Source: Populus alba
Taxonomy: Eukaryota; Streptophyta; Magnoliopsida; Malpighiales; Salicaceae
Reading direction: 5' to 3'
Assembly: GCF_005239225.2 (NCBI RefSeq)
Contig: NC_133299.1
Location: forward strand, 9,242,967-9,306,966
DNA: 64,000 bases
Positions 11,156 to 21,070 of the stretch are shown in pieces. Position 1 is the first letter of the stretch. Every line of letters begins with the position of its first letter. Position numbers and translations under genes: made by a program. Below the pieces are notes generated by a model. It did no database searches. It was not told the origin of the DNA and worked only from the letters and a program-made list of their open reading frames with translations.

Positions 11156-12434
11156 TCATCGTCATCTCTCTCTCTCTCTAAATAAATAAATATAAATATA
11201 TATATATATATATATTATGTTATTTATTTATTTTTTTCCTTTGGGTGTTTACAAAATGATTGATCTCCGTTAGTGCATCCCATATTCCCTTTGGCAACAA
11301 ATCACGAAATGCTAATGGGATGAGTGTTTGCGTAAACACGTGGCAGTCATGACTCTTCATTCCATACAATCTGCTGTCCTCTATGTTAACAAGCCTTGAT
11401 ATGTTCGATGCATGTCTATCCGAAAATCGCAGACTCTTAAGCCATTTGTAGACTAGCAGTTGTGCGTTTTTCTCTAACACGAAGCTTGCCCTTGGTTTTG
11501 CAACCCGTGACTCCTCATAAACCAACTCCATATTTTTACGGTTACAGTATAAAGCTATATCCAATCTAGCCTTCAAGTTGTCCTTTGTCTTCCCCTTCAC
11601 ATCCATGACGGTGTTGAAAATATTCTCAAACACGTTCTTTTCGATGTGCATGACGTCAAGGTTATGGCGAAGAAGATTGGTCTTCCAATACGGAAGCTCC
11701 CAAAAGATACTTCGCTTTTCCCAATTATGGGTCAAACCAAAACCAGGAAACTTTTGCTTACCTGATTGAAGGCCAAAGTTCTCTTTGAGCCTATTCCCTT
11801 TAGGTAAAATGCTTCTTGCCCAATCAATAATTTTGTCATACCTGGCCTCACTCAACCCGTGATCTGACTTGATGGTGAACACTTGTGCCACAGCCGATAT
11901 TTTACTGTGGTTTGTGTAGCCATCCTATAATGGTTCGTCAAAATCTTTCAACAAATCAAAAAACCTAGCTGCCTCTGCATTAGGTTCTTCTTCTAAGATT
12001 GGACATTGATTGACATTATCTTGATTCATTCTCATTGCATCCATAACCATGTTTCTATAAGGATTAGTGTTGTCATTTGCCGCTTTATGCACGTTGCTAG
12101 CACTAGAAGTTGACCCAACCACCGTTTCTCCCATTCTCCTATTACTAACAAATACCTCTCCATGTGCATACCAACACTCGTAATCCTCCACAAACCCTTT
12201 GTGTAGAAGATGCATCATTACAACATCTGGATGCAGATACTTTTTATTTTGACACTTCCTGCATGGACACCTAATACCGCCTCCAGTAAAATTTCTGGGA
12301 ATAGATGTTGCGAAATTAATAAAACCCTGAACCCCGTTACAATAATCCATCCTCCGCAATCCTTGGGGTGAATCTAGATACATCCATGAACGATCATCCA
12401 TGACTTCTATCGAACCTCTATAAAAAGGACCCAT

Positions 12435-12700
12435 TAAGCAAGCTCTTAATTATTTCAAAACATAACATGTAATTCGGTAATTCTACAAATTAAGTTTTAA
12501 CAATTTACAAACAAATACAATCTTACAAAATCTAAAACAAACAAACCATAACAAGTATAAAATTATACATTCATATACTACAAGTTTGTTTGAGAAATAA
12601 CAATAAAACATGTACATCTACTAAAAAAAAATACATATACTAAAAAAACAATAAAATTGACATTTAAATGTTAAAATTTTAAAAGATAGAATTACTAACA
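12435..12700. other. CACTA spacer upstream of the TNP2-like gene
   Basis: AT-rich, no coding features. It would hold the promoter of the minus-strand transposase gene. Confidence 0.4.
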
Positions 12701-13380
12701 AAAAATGATAAAATCCGTCGGTAAATCAGAACACGGATGCTGTGACCACAAAACTTCAAGAAATACAACTTGTTGTGCTAAGATGAGGAAGATTTTTGTT
12801 TTGGGGCGAGGGGGGGCTGGTTATTTGCAGATGGGGAGGGTTAGGATTAGGAAGAAGAAGGAGAAATGGGGGAGGAGAGTGTCGGCAGAGTGGCCATATA
12901 TTCACTTTTGCCGATGGACTTACCGATGGTTTTATTCCATCGGTGAATACGTCGACGAAATCGTCAGTAATTCTGACGGGCAATCAACACGTCACCGCAC
13001 GGACCTGCTATTCAAATCCCTCGGTGATTCCGTCGGTATTTTTAACGGTGCACCGGTCACGTCACCGGTACAGATCTGGCATTTCAAATCCGTCGGTATT
13101 ATTGACGGTGAACAGGTCCCATCACGCGTACGGCTCCCCGGTTTTCATTCCGTCTGAAAAATCGCCCGCCAAAACCTCCGCGCCACCCACCCGCCCTTTT
13201 TTCATTAATTCTAAATTTTCTGTTGGTAATTCGGTCGGTAAATACCGACGGACTATATCCGTCGGTAATTACCGACCGAATTACCGACGAAAATAGTCCG
13301 TCGGTGATTTCGACCGAAAAATACCGACAGAAAAAATTTCGTCGGTGAGTCCGTTGGTATTTAGCGAATTTCTGGTAGTG
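12700..13380. repeat. CACTA right subterminal and terminal repeats
   Basis: Multiple CCGTCGGT / ACCGACGG motifs, densest from 13225 to 13370, ending in TCTGGTAGTG (13371-13380). Inverted, this end matches the left end for the first five bases and 9 of the first 10. Confidence 0.85.
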
Positions 13381-13383
13381 CAA

Positions 13384-15877
13384 GCTCAATTTGCACTTGA
13401 CTTCAAAAATCAATTTCAAGCTTTGAAGACACAACTCGACCTCGTCAAAGCCTTTCTTGCTGACACAAATAACCTCAAAATGAAGAAGGAAACTCTCAAG
13501 ACGAGCTTGATCAAGCTGAGAGATCTGGTTTACGAAGCAGATGACATATTGACAGATTGCGTTCTTAGATATGATTATCAGAAAGATGGGTCCTGCTCCA
13601 AATACACACCTGATGAATTTTTCTTCAGGTGTCGAATGGGGAGGCAATTGATGGACTTGAACTCACGCATGGGCAAGATGGGGAGTGACTTGAGCGCATA
13701 TTTAACTCCACAACATCTTCTATCATTGGGAGACAACACTTACCGAGCTAAGGTATTTACCTCTCAGGATTTTGAGCCATCTGAGGTTATTGGACTGGAA
13801 GAAGATATAGAAAAGCTAAAACGATGGACTTTTAGTGCAAGTGGAGTACTCCAAAGAATTGGCATTGTGGGAATGGGGGCTTAGGTAAAACCACCATTGC
13901 ACAAAAGTTTTTTGAAGATAGGGCGGTCGCTGGCATTGATAAAAAAATCTGGGTGTCCGTTTCTCAGGATTTCAGTGATGAAAGGATAATCAAGAGCATA
14001 TTGGTGCAGTTAGGAGAGAATCCCTCCCCAGTGTCTGATCTAGGCCAAATGTTGCATGTTATCAACCAATCACTTCAAGGTCAGAGTTGCCTCATTGTCA
14101 TGGATGATGTTTGGAGCTTCAATCAAGATTGGTGGGGTAAGCTATGTTCTGCTATTAAAAAAACAGAAAAGAGAAGTTGTGTCATGATTACAACAAGAAA
14201 TGAAGATGTGGCAACCCATATGGGAGTTGAAAGTTCACGCATTCACCACCCAAAAGTTCTTGATGAGAAGGACAGCTGGTCATTGTTCTGCAACTTTGCC
14301 TTCCAGGAGACCAAGGGAAAATGTTCTAATAGCCAATTTGAAAAGGTAGGCAAAGAAATTGTGGGGAAATGTGGGGGGCTCCCTCTTGCAATTAAGACAA
14401 TAGCAGCCTTTCTTGCAACAGAAGTTCACAACCTTGGCAAGTGGAAAGACATTCTTGATCACTTCCATGAATTGACTACCAGGAAGCAAAATAGCTCAGT
14501 TAAGACTTCTCTGCAATTGAGCTATGATGCACTCCCTACACATCTGAAGCAATTTCTTCTATGCTTCTCAATTTATCCTGAAGATTTCGTGATTCTTGCT
14601 GAGCAATTAGTGCATTGGTGGGTTGGAGAGGGCTTCATCCAGAGAACAGAGCACTCAAAAACCGCAGAGGACTTGGGATATGAATATTTGACAGATCTAG
14701 TCAGAAGATGCCTTGTAGAAGTTGTGGAGAGGCGTGGCTATGATGGAAGAGTCTACAGCTGTAAGATGCATGATTTGGTTCGTGATTTAACAACAATGTT
14801 TGCTGAAGATGAGATGTTGTGTAGCTTTGAAGCAGGCAAGCAGAAATTGTCACCTGATTCACGATGGCTGGGCCTGACGAGTGAAATGAGCACAGCAACA
14901 TAAAGCATTATTCAAAGCTCAGGGCATTGCTATTAATGGCCAGCAGTCAACGTCAATTTCCTTTCAGTAAGAACCAAATGGTGTCACTTGACTCTCTCAG
15001 GGTATTGGATCTCTCTCGAATTAGGTTAGATAGCACTTCCATGGAGAAGCTCTTGAGCTGGATTTTTTCGCTCCAACGCCTAGCATATCTAAATCTCAGT
15101 GGAGCTGTAGGCCTTAAAGAAATGCCATCTTCAATCCGGAAACTTCGTAATCTCCATCTTTTGATATTAGCCGAATGCAGTGATTTAACTAAACTGCATC
15201 CATCGATCTCATATTTGAAGAATCTCATAGTCCTGGACTGTGGATCTTGTGGTCTCCAATACCTACCCCAAGGAATTGGAAACCTCTCTCAACTTCAAGA
15301 ACTATCAGGTTTCAGGGTGGTACGTCAAGCCACAACACAAAGTTGTCATCTCCTAGAGCTAAAACAACTGGTCCAACTACGAGTACTTCGAATGAACCTC
15401 AGCAATGAGAGCGAAATCACTGAAAGTGAAGGGGAGATCTTATCCAAGCTTGTGAAACTTAGGGTTCTAGCCATCAACACTGAAGATTGTAAAGATAGAA
15501 CTATCCTAGAGATGCTAGATCGACTACACCCTCCTCCAAACCTCAAGGAATTGTATCTTAGGCGCTACCCTCACAAAAGTTTGCCTAAATGGATTAATCC
15601 AACGAAGCTTCCTGTTCTGCAATATCTCTGCCTTGAGAATGGATCAGCTCTCAAAAGCATCAATCCAAGTGCTCATTCCGAGGAAGAGAGTGCCTTCTCT
15701 TGGAACTACCTTGAGGGTTTGTGTTTGAAGTTCTTGCCATTCTTGGATGAAGACTGGACTGACTTACAGAAGACCATGCAGTCAATACGTTATGTTGAGG
15801 TTAGCAATTGTTTCAATTTGAAAAATTTCCCATGTCCGGTTGACAAGTCAGGGATCTGGAGGAAGGTTGAAGATTAA
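13384..15877 (+). pseudogene. CC-NB-ARC-LRR (CNL) resistance-type gene, main body, disrupted
   Basis: Continues in frame from the 5' piece at 2332-2397. The order is: Rx-N coiled coil with an EDVID-like 'LRDLVYEADDILT'; P-loop; RNBS-A 'KKIWVSVSQDF'; kinase-2 'CLIVMDDVW' (Trp marks the non-TIR class); RNBS-B 'CVMITTRNEDVA'; 'CGGLPLAI'; RNBS-D 'LLCFSIYPEDF'; 'CKMHDLVRDL' (MHD). Leucine-rich repeats follow to the TAA at 15875-15877. Uninterrupted length would be about 850 residues, normal for a CNL, and no coding intron is needed. Lesions: a one-base deletion in the G run at 13875-13879 makes a TAG inside the P-loop, and a second one-base loss near 14888 (ATG-AGC context) shifts the frame again. 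Such proteins are intracellular immune sensors; this copy cannot make a full product as assembled. Confidence 0.9.
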
Positions 15878-16140
15878 GGAATCAAGTCCGTGAATAAAGA
15901 AGCATTTCTTCACCTCCTTGAAAATCCAAGGGATTCATATTGATTGGTAAGTGAAGACAAGGGTCCCTCCCTTTGTTGCATAATATCTAAGTTATTTCGC
16001 TTTCCCTATGTGTATAATGTGATTGTTCTGTAATGTTGTTAATTTGTTTATACTATGTGTATACTATCATTGGTCTGTAATACTGTTTAAATTATCTACA
16101 CACTTTGTAGTTTATATAGTAGAATTTTGAGTGTGACTTC
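15878..16140 (+). other. 3' UTR region of the CNL gene
   Basis: Non-coding DNA after the stop. A strong donor-like GTAAGTGAAG at 15946 hints at a 3'-UTR intron. AT-rich, with several AATAAA-like signals nearby. Confidence 0.35.
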
Positions 16141-18009
16141 AACCCATGTGTGTGAGCTCGCATCAGGCTTGGGTTCTGGCTCCGGGTTATAGGCTTGAGT
16201 TTGTTTTTTTTGTCAACTTATTATGTACTAGAATTTGGATTTATTATAAATTAATTATCTGCCCATAAATATATTTTTTCAGCCCATTTATGTGTATTTA
16301 GGTCATGAAGAAAAGACCTTTTTTTTTTAATCTTCTGGACTGTCTTTTCAAAGAAAAACCTCTAATTTTAAAGCTAAAAACTGTTATGTTCTTATTTCTT
16401 AATTAAACGATGAGAATTTATTCTGGTAATTATCACAATTATTTCTTTATTAATTTTAATTTCAAAAACCAGTACAGATAAGGGTGGAGTCACCTTTTGA
16501 TTGTGCTGCTCTTCCAAATTTTTCATAAACACCATCTTTTCTCCCTAGTATATAAAATAGTATCGTTTTAAATGATATTATTATTCTTCTCCTTTTCCTG
16601 GACGTGCAGTAGAGGAAGGAGAAGCTGTTTTTTAAACAATCTTTTTTTCCCGCTCTCTTTTTCTCTCCCTCGACTTGACCTTTCACTGACACAACCTATA
16701 GCCCTGCTTGGCTAACAACCATGACAAAGAGACCAGGAGGACCATGACTTGCAAATGGCCGGTCACCTTACCCTGCAAGGGTAAGGTAGCCCCGTTCCCC
16801 CTATGCCATGATGGGACAAGGCAGGGGAGACTACTCTCCTCCTGCCTATAAATAGGAGGGCGACGAAAAGAATTGAGGGGGCAAAAAACAAGGAAAAAAA
16901 ACAGAGAGAGAATAGAGAAAAAGAAAGATGAAGATGGATTGAAGGGAAAGGAAAACAGGGGAGAATAAATGAGAGAGGAGAAACACAAGCAAAACAGAGA
17001 AAATAAGAACAAACATGAGGGAGGGCAGAAACAGAGGACAAGGAAAACGCAAAAAAAGAATAACCATTGTCTACCCCAGCGCCACTCCGCCACCAGTACC
17101 ACCAACTCAACATCCAAATCTGGGAGGTGAAAATAGAGAAGGAGAGAAACAATACTGAGAGAAGAAGGGGCATAACATATAAACAAAAACCGAGAAGGGG
17201 GGAAGAACAGAAACTGAAAGAAGAAATATTGGAAAAAACACAGAACAAAGAAGGGGCAAAACCACCATCCAACAGTCTAGAACCAGTACCACCGCCACGA
17301 GGAACCGCCCGGTCTACTTTCCCCCCACCCCTCTCTTCTTCCTTCTTCTTCCTCTACTCCGTCATCTCCACTGTTCATATGCAAAGTGAATAGTGGAGAG
17401 TGAATTCACTCTCCACTGTTGATGTTGTATGTGAACAATGGAGTGCTTCTCCACTTTTCACTAGTCCGGTCCAATCCATAAATTTTTTTTTAAAAATCCT
17501 TTTGGAAAATTTATGGTTTTTCTGAGTATTTCTCTAATATTTGATTATATTTTTATACTATAAATATACAAATTCAATATTAAAATACCTGATTTTTGTC
17601 GAAACATTGTAAAAATTATAAAACAAACAAAATTATTTTCATGCATATGGCTAAGTCTCTCAAAAAAATCGTTTCATATTTTCATATAACAAAGAAAAAT
17701 TCAAAAATAAATATTAGCATGCATTTTTGGCGTTAATAACCAGTGTATTAAAGTCAAGAGAACTAGATCAATATTTTCAAAAATACACAAAAAATATTTT
17801 GTTTTTTTGGTATCTGAGATTATGAATTTAAACGTAAAACTTATTCCCAATATTAAAAAGGTGTATATATATATATATAGACATTAGAACGATTAAGTTT
17901 TACTCGAAAAGATAAGGACCTCCTTACTGATAAGAACTTTTCTTAACTTGTAGATAGATGAATAATTAGAAAATACGACAAGACTTTAGTTTTTTATCAT
18001 AAAATTAAA
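16141..18009. other. non-coding, probably LTR-derived DNA
   Basis: No gene. It holds a 'TATAAATAGGAGGG' promoter-like box at about 16846-16859, a long purine-rich tract on the plus strand (16860-17270) whose minus-strand reading frames are low-complexity artefacts, and a perfect 26-bp palindrome (17392-17417). The promoter box plus purine tract resemble an LTR U3/R region, but ends were not found. Confidence 0.4.
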
Positions 18010-18240
18010 CAATGGAGCCTACCTTTAGTAAGACGTATTTGGGGTGCTAATACATTTCCTTTATGCAACCAGTCCTCGTGCTTGATCTCTAAGAGTAGTT
18101 AGGGTTTCTAGTGACTAAAATACTAAGTGACGACTCTCATCCTTGTTTTCCACAAATAGAAAAACAAGAGTTCCTAGTCTCCCTCATTTCCAGAATACCA
18201 AAACAAGATAAAGTGGAAGATTTGCCGCGACACCACACAC
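18010..18240 (-). repeat. dispersed LTR-type core repeat, minus-strand copy
   Basis: Reverse-complement copy of the 'GTCACCTAGTATTTTGGT ... TTTACGTAAAGGAAAGG' core also found at 31418, 31645, 40930, 57920, 60187 and 63146. It ends in 'gccgcgacacc', which inverted reads TGTCGCGGC, a likely LTR start. Confidence 0.6.
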
Positions 18241-18530
18241 ACGGGACAATAGTGTTTTGAATTGATCCATATCAACTTGGACTAACTTAACCTATCTATA
18301 ACTTAAGTCATGAGTTTGACTAGGTTTGATAACTTTGTTCTTTAGAATCTATTTTTTTAAATATACACTAAAAATAGATTTTAGTAAGAAAAACAACAAA
18401 TAAAATTATAGAGAAGAAATGTATTTTTTTAGTCAAAATTTTCTTTTGCGATTCATGTACTTTTTTTGTATTGACAACAAAACAAGTTTTGTTTTTTTAT
18501 TAGCAGCATAGTTTATTGAATAAAAATAAA

Positions 18531-18907
18531 AGACATCGCCAAAAATTAGTGGTAAAAATTTAGGTTATCATTGCCAAGCTTCTATCTTTGAGGCTTAGAA
18601 AAGTTATCAATGAGGTGATTAATAACTCTCATTCTGCTTTCATCGCAAAGCGGAAAATTCTTGATTGTTCTATTTTGCCTAATGAGATTAGGGATAGTAT
18701 GCAAAGAAAGCGTGACCAAGGCTTTCTTTTCAAAGTGGGTTTTCAAAAGGCTTTTGATTTAGTGACTTGGGGTTTCCTTTTTGAAGTCATGGATTTTTTA
18801 GATTCAGGAATGTATATCTATAGCTTATCTTTATGTATTAATTAATAGCTCGCCATCTAATGAGTTTCATATGCATAAGGGTATCAGACAAGGGAACCCT
18901 TTGCTAC
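18531..18907 (+). pseudogene. LINE (L1-type) reverse transcriptase remnant, 5' part
   Basis: Frame from about 18573 gives 'AKLLSLRLRKVINEVINNSH', then SAFIAKRKILD, LFKVGFQKAFDLVTWGFL; after a frameshift near 18840 it gives 'INSSPSNEFHMHKGIRQGNP'. These match the RT motifs of plant L1-type LINEs (QSAFIxxRxILD, KxDFxKAxDxVxW, GxRQGxPLSP). The LTR element inserts directly inside the last motif, and the LINE continues at 31229. Only a fragment remains. Confidence 0.8.
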
Positions 18908-19585
18908 TGATTAGTACTTAAAAGTGCATCTTTATCAAGGGTTTATATCATCATTTTGCACTTAAAGTATCAATAACTCCTTAACTAAAGCATGTTTTAT
19001 AATAACAAGTCTAATATTATAAAATACCCTAATATATGGTAAATGTTCATCCTAAATGCAGGTATATCACATAAATCAAAGGATTGATTGATGAATTCAA
19101 CTACTGAAATTTTGAAGATAAAGAAGGGTGAAGCTTAGAAAGAAGAAGTCCGAATCTATCCTGCAGCCCAACACTGTTCAGTGTTCAGCCCATATCTCGA
19201 GTTTTAGATATCCAAATGATCTGAAATTTTTACAGAGATTTGATAAGAAATAGGCCTACAACTTTCATTTGGACATCAAGATCTAAGAAGGCCGTTTTGA
19301 AGTCCAAATTATAGCAACAACGGAGAAGTCCAAAGCTGTCCTGCAGCCTAAACACTATTCAGTGTTCAGCCCATATCTTGAGTTCTAGAAGTCCAAATGA
19401 CCTCATCTTTTTTTTTTCTGGAAAGCTAAGAGAATTTCGCAGAACTTTCATTTGGACATCTGGACCCAGTTCTGATGCTAGCATTTTTGATTTATTAAGA
19501 CAAGAAGATAAGGATTTTCACCAAGTCAAAAGGTGGCCACCCACTCAACAATTAGTCATCAAATCAATAATTCCGAATTTTGGCC

Positions 19586-19592
19586 TATAAAA
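19586..19592 (+). promoter_or_regulatory. TATA box in the 5' LTR
   Basis: TATAAAA in 'tggcctataaaaggaggc', conserved in the 3' LTR at 29920-29926. This is the likely core promoter of the retroelement transcript. Confidence 0.6.
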
Positions 19593-20384
19593 GGAGGCAT
19601 TTGCCATATATTTTTGGGCTTGGTTGTTCAGAACAAGTTCATGCTCTTTATTTCTCTCTTTATATTTTTTGTAATTCTTAAGTTTTGCTTTCTTTAATTT
19701 CTTGTTTATGCTTTTCATTTCCTTTCCTTTCGTTAGTTAAGTTGTATTTTATTTATGTTCTTGTTTTATTTATTTATGTTTTTCTTCTTCATTATGTTTA
19801 GCTAAGTTTATTATGTCAAGGTGAAAAGGTTACACTAATGGTGTAAGAACAAGTATGGTGTAAACTCAACATGGACCTTAATGTTTAATATATTAACATG
19901 TCTTATCTTTTTATCTTACTAATTCTTAATACCTTGCTTGTTAAATGGTTAATCTAAATTTGTGTTGTATAATACTTGGTACAACAAATGCTTGGCACTC
20001 TCATAACCCAACCGTATGGTATTACCTACACCTGGAGCTATGAAAGGTACTTGATTTGTTGTTAACATCAGTTAACATCATGAATTCCTGACAATATTTA
20101 AAAGTTTGGTGTTATGTAAATAAGATAATTAATATGATCATGTTAATAATTTATAATGAGCTATTAATGACAAATCATCCGACTAGAACCTCCTTCGTGT
20201 GTGGTTTCCAAAATTGAGTAATAAGAGTTTATACTATACTTGTTTGGAAATACCATTGGTGGATCCTCTAACCTTGACATTTGTCTTTATTATTGTTTAA
20301 TCCTTACATTAATCTTCCATCTCAAAGTTCTCATTAATTTCTTCCTCCTCGTCTTTTTATTGTTATTATTATTATTATTACTAA

Positions 20385-20421
<37 letters not shown>

Positions 20422-20634
20422 TACATTCTTGTTATATTTTATGTACGTTAAGTATGCTCTGTGTTTGATCAAGGATCCTGATATTGTTGATCTTGCCTTG
20501 TTCATTCGCATCAGAAATCTGTTGATATTATATAATATATCTCTTTGATCTTTTCATAAACTCAGTATATAGGCTGGAAACCTGTGACCCAATCTTTGAG
20601 ATCATTCTCAGGTGTAACAACGCCACATATTGAG

Positions 20635-20635
<1 letters not shown>

Positions 20636-20732
<97 letters not shown>

Positions 20733-20795
20733 TTATTATTATTATTGTTGTTGTTGTTGTTGTTGTTATTTTTGTTATTATTATTGTTGTTGTTG
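20636..20795. repeat. compound trinucleotide microsatellite (ATT)n(ACT)n(ATT)n(GTT)n
   Basis: About 160 bp in the 5' LTR. The 3' LTR copy (30967-31110) has a much shorter ACT run, so the two LTRs have diverged here mainly by slippage. Confidence 0.9.
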
Positions 20796-20921
20796 TCTTG
20801 TTATTTATAATTTATACAATTAACCTCTCTGTGGTTCGATCCCGATCTTGTCGGGTTATTTATTACTTCGACACTCCTACACTTGGGAGAAGACATCAAT
20901 CTTTTGGTCGTGTCAAGTTTT

Positions 20922-20939
20922 TGGTGCCGTTGCCGGGGA
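20922..20939 (+). other. primer binding site (tRNA-Asp type)
   Basis: TGGTGCCGTTGCCGGGGA starts six bases after the 5' LTR. It is complementary to the 3' end of plant tRNA-Asp except for one G:U-type position. Athila elements typically use this tRNA. Confidence 0.8.
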
Positions 20940-21070
20940 GGTAAATTCTTATACAAATTTTAGTATTTTTTTTTCTTTCTTTTCACTTTTCTTGTATCTA
21001 ACTTTGTCTCTTTTGTGTTGTTTCTTTTTCTTTTGTTTTCTTCTTCCTTTTATTCTCTTTCTACACGTGC

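Larger units (their letters stand above)
7630..11253. mobile_element. solo LTR of a long-LTR Ty3/gypsy element, nested in the CACTA transposase
   Basis: The insertion begins TGTAACAACCC (7630) and ends GGGTGTTTACA (11253), so it has TG...CA ends and imperfect terminal inverted repeats. It is flanked by a 5-bp duplication AAATG (7625-7629 and 11254-11258). No gag, pol, primer site or second LTR is present. LTRs starting TGTAACA/TGTAACACCCC are common in Del/Tekay-type chromoviruses, which can have LTRs of several kb, so a 3,624-bp solo LTR is the simplest reading; a LARD-type non-coding element is the alternative. It contains several minisatellite arrays. It inserted after the CACTA element was already in place. 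Confidence 0.8.
5946..12434 (-). pseudogene. CACTA TNP2-like transposase gene, split and internally deleted
   Basis: Minus-strand exons: 12434-11254, interrupted by a solo LTR, resuming at 7629-7422, then 7331-7014, 6920-6821 and 6719-5946, with GT-AG introns of 90, 93 and 101 bp. The N-terminus is a Transpos_assoc-type domain (CPCRKCQNKKYLHPDVV...). Then come 'SGKQKFPGFGLTHNW', 'LPYWKTNLLRHNLDVMHIEK' and 'NISRLVNIEDSRLYGMKSHD', typical of TNP2 proteins, followed by a DUF4216-like region and an acidic tail (DEEEEENSD). Lesions: TAG at 11925-11927 where Trp is expected, TAA at 6854-6856, and a large in-frame deletion joining RLKENF directly to GLQSGKQ. That deletion removes most of the catalytic core. 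Removing the solo LTR and one TSD restores ...INHF-FRDIC... exactly. The product would be inactive. Confidence 0.85.
2398..13380. mobile_element. CACTA (En/Spm-type) DNA transposon, defective
   Basis: The element begins CACTACAAGA at 2398 and ends TCTGGTAGTG at 13380; inverted, the right end reads CACTACCAGA. The flanking 3-bp target duplication is CAA (2395-2397 and 13381-13383). Both ends carry many copies of an ACCGACGG / CCGTCGGT subterminal motif, often as hairpins. The element carries a TNPA-like gene (3073-3789) and a TNP2-like gene (5946-12434), both on the minus strand as is usual for one strand of En/Spm elements. Both are broken, and a solo LTR (7630-11253) sits inside the second. 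Length is 10,983 bp including the nested insertion. It could move only if supplied with transposase in trans. Confidence 0.95.
18908..20915 (+). repeat. 5' LTR
   Basis: Starts TGATTAGTACTT and ends GGTCGTGTCA. It contains a TATA box TATAAAA at 19586-19592 and trinucleotide microsatellites at 20361-20421 and 20636-20795. Reading frames over the microsatellites are artefacts. Confidence 0.95.

Noticed and set aside
16683..17272. Long minus-strand frames rich in Phe, Leu and Ser
   Set aside because: Low-complexity translation of a purine-rich tract; overlapping frames are equally open and no motif is present.
20240..20944. Plus-strand frames of about 100 residues in the 5' LTR, and the twin at 30571-30879
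   Set aside because: Translations are runs of Leu, Ile or Thr from trinucleotide microsatellites inside the LTRs.
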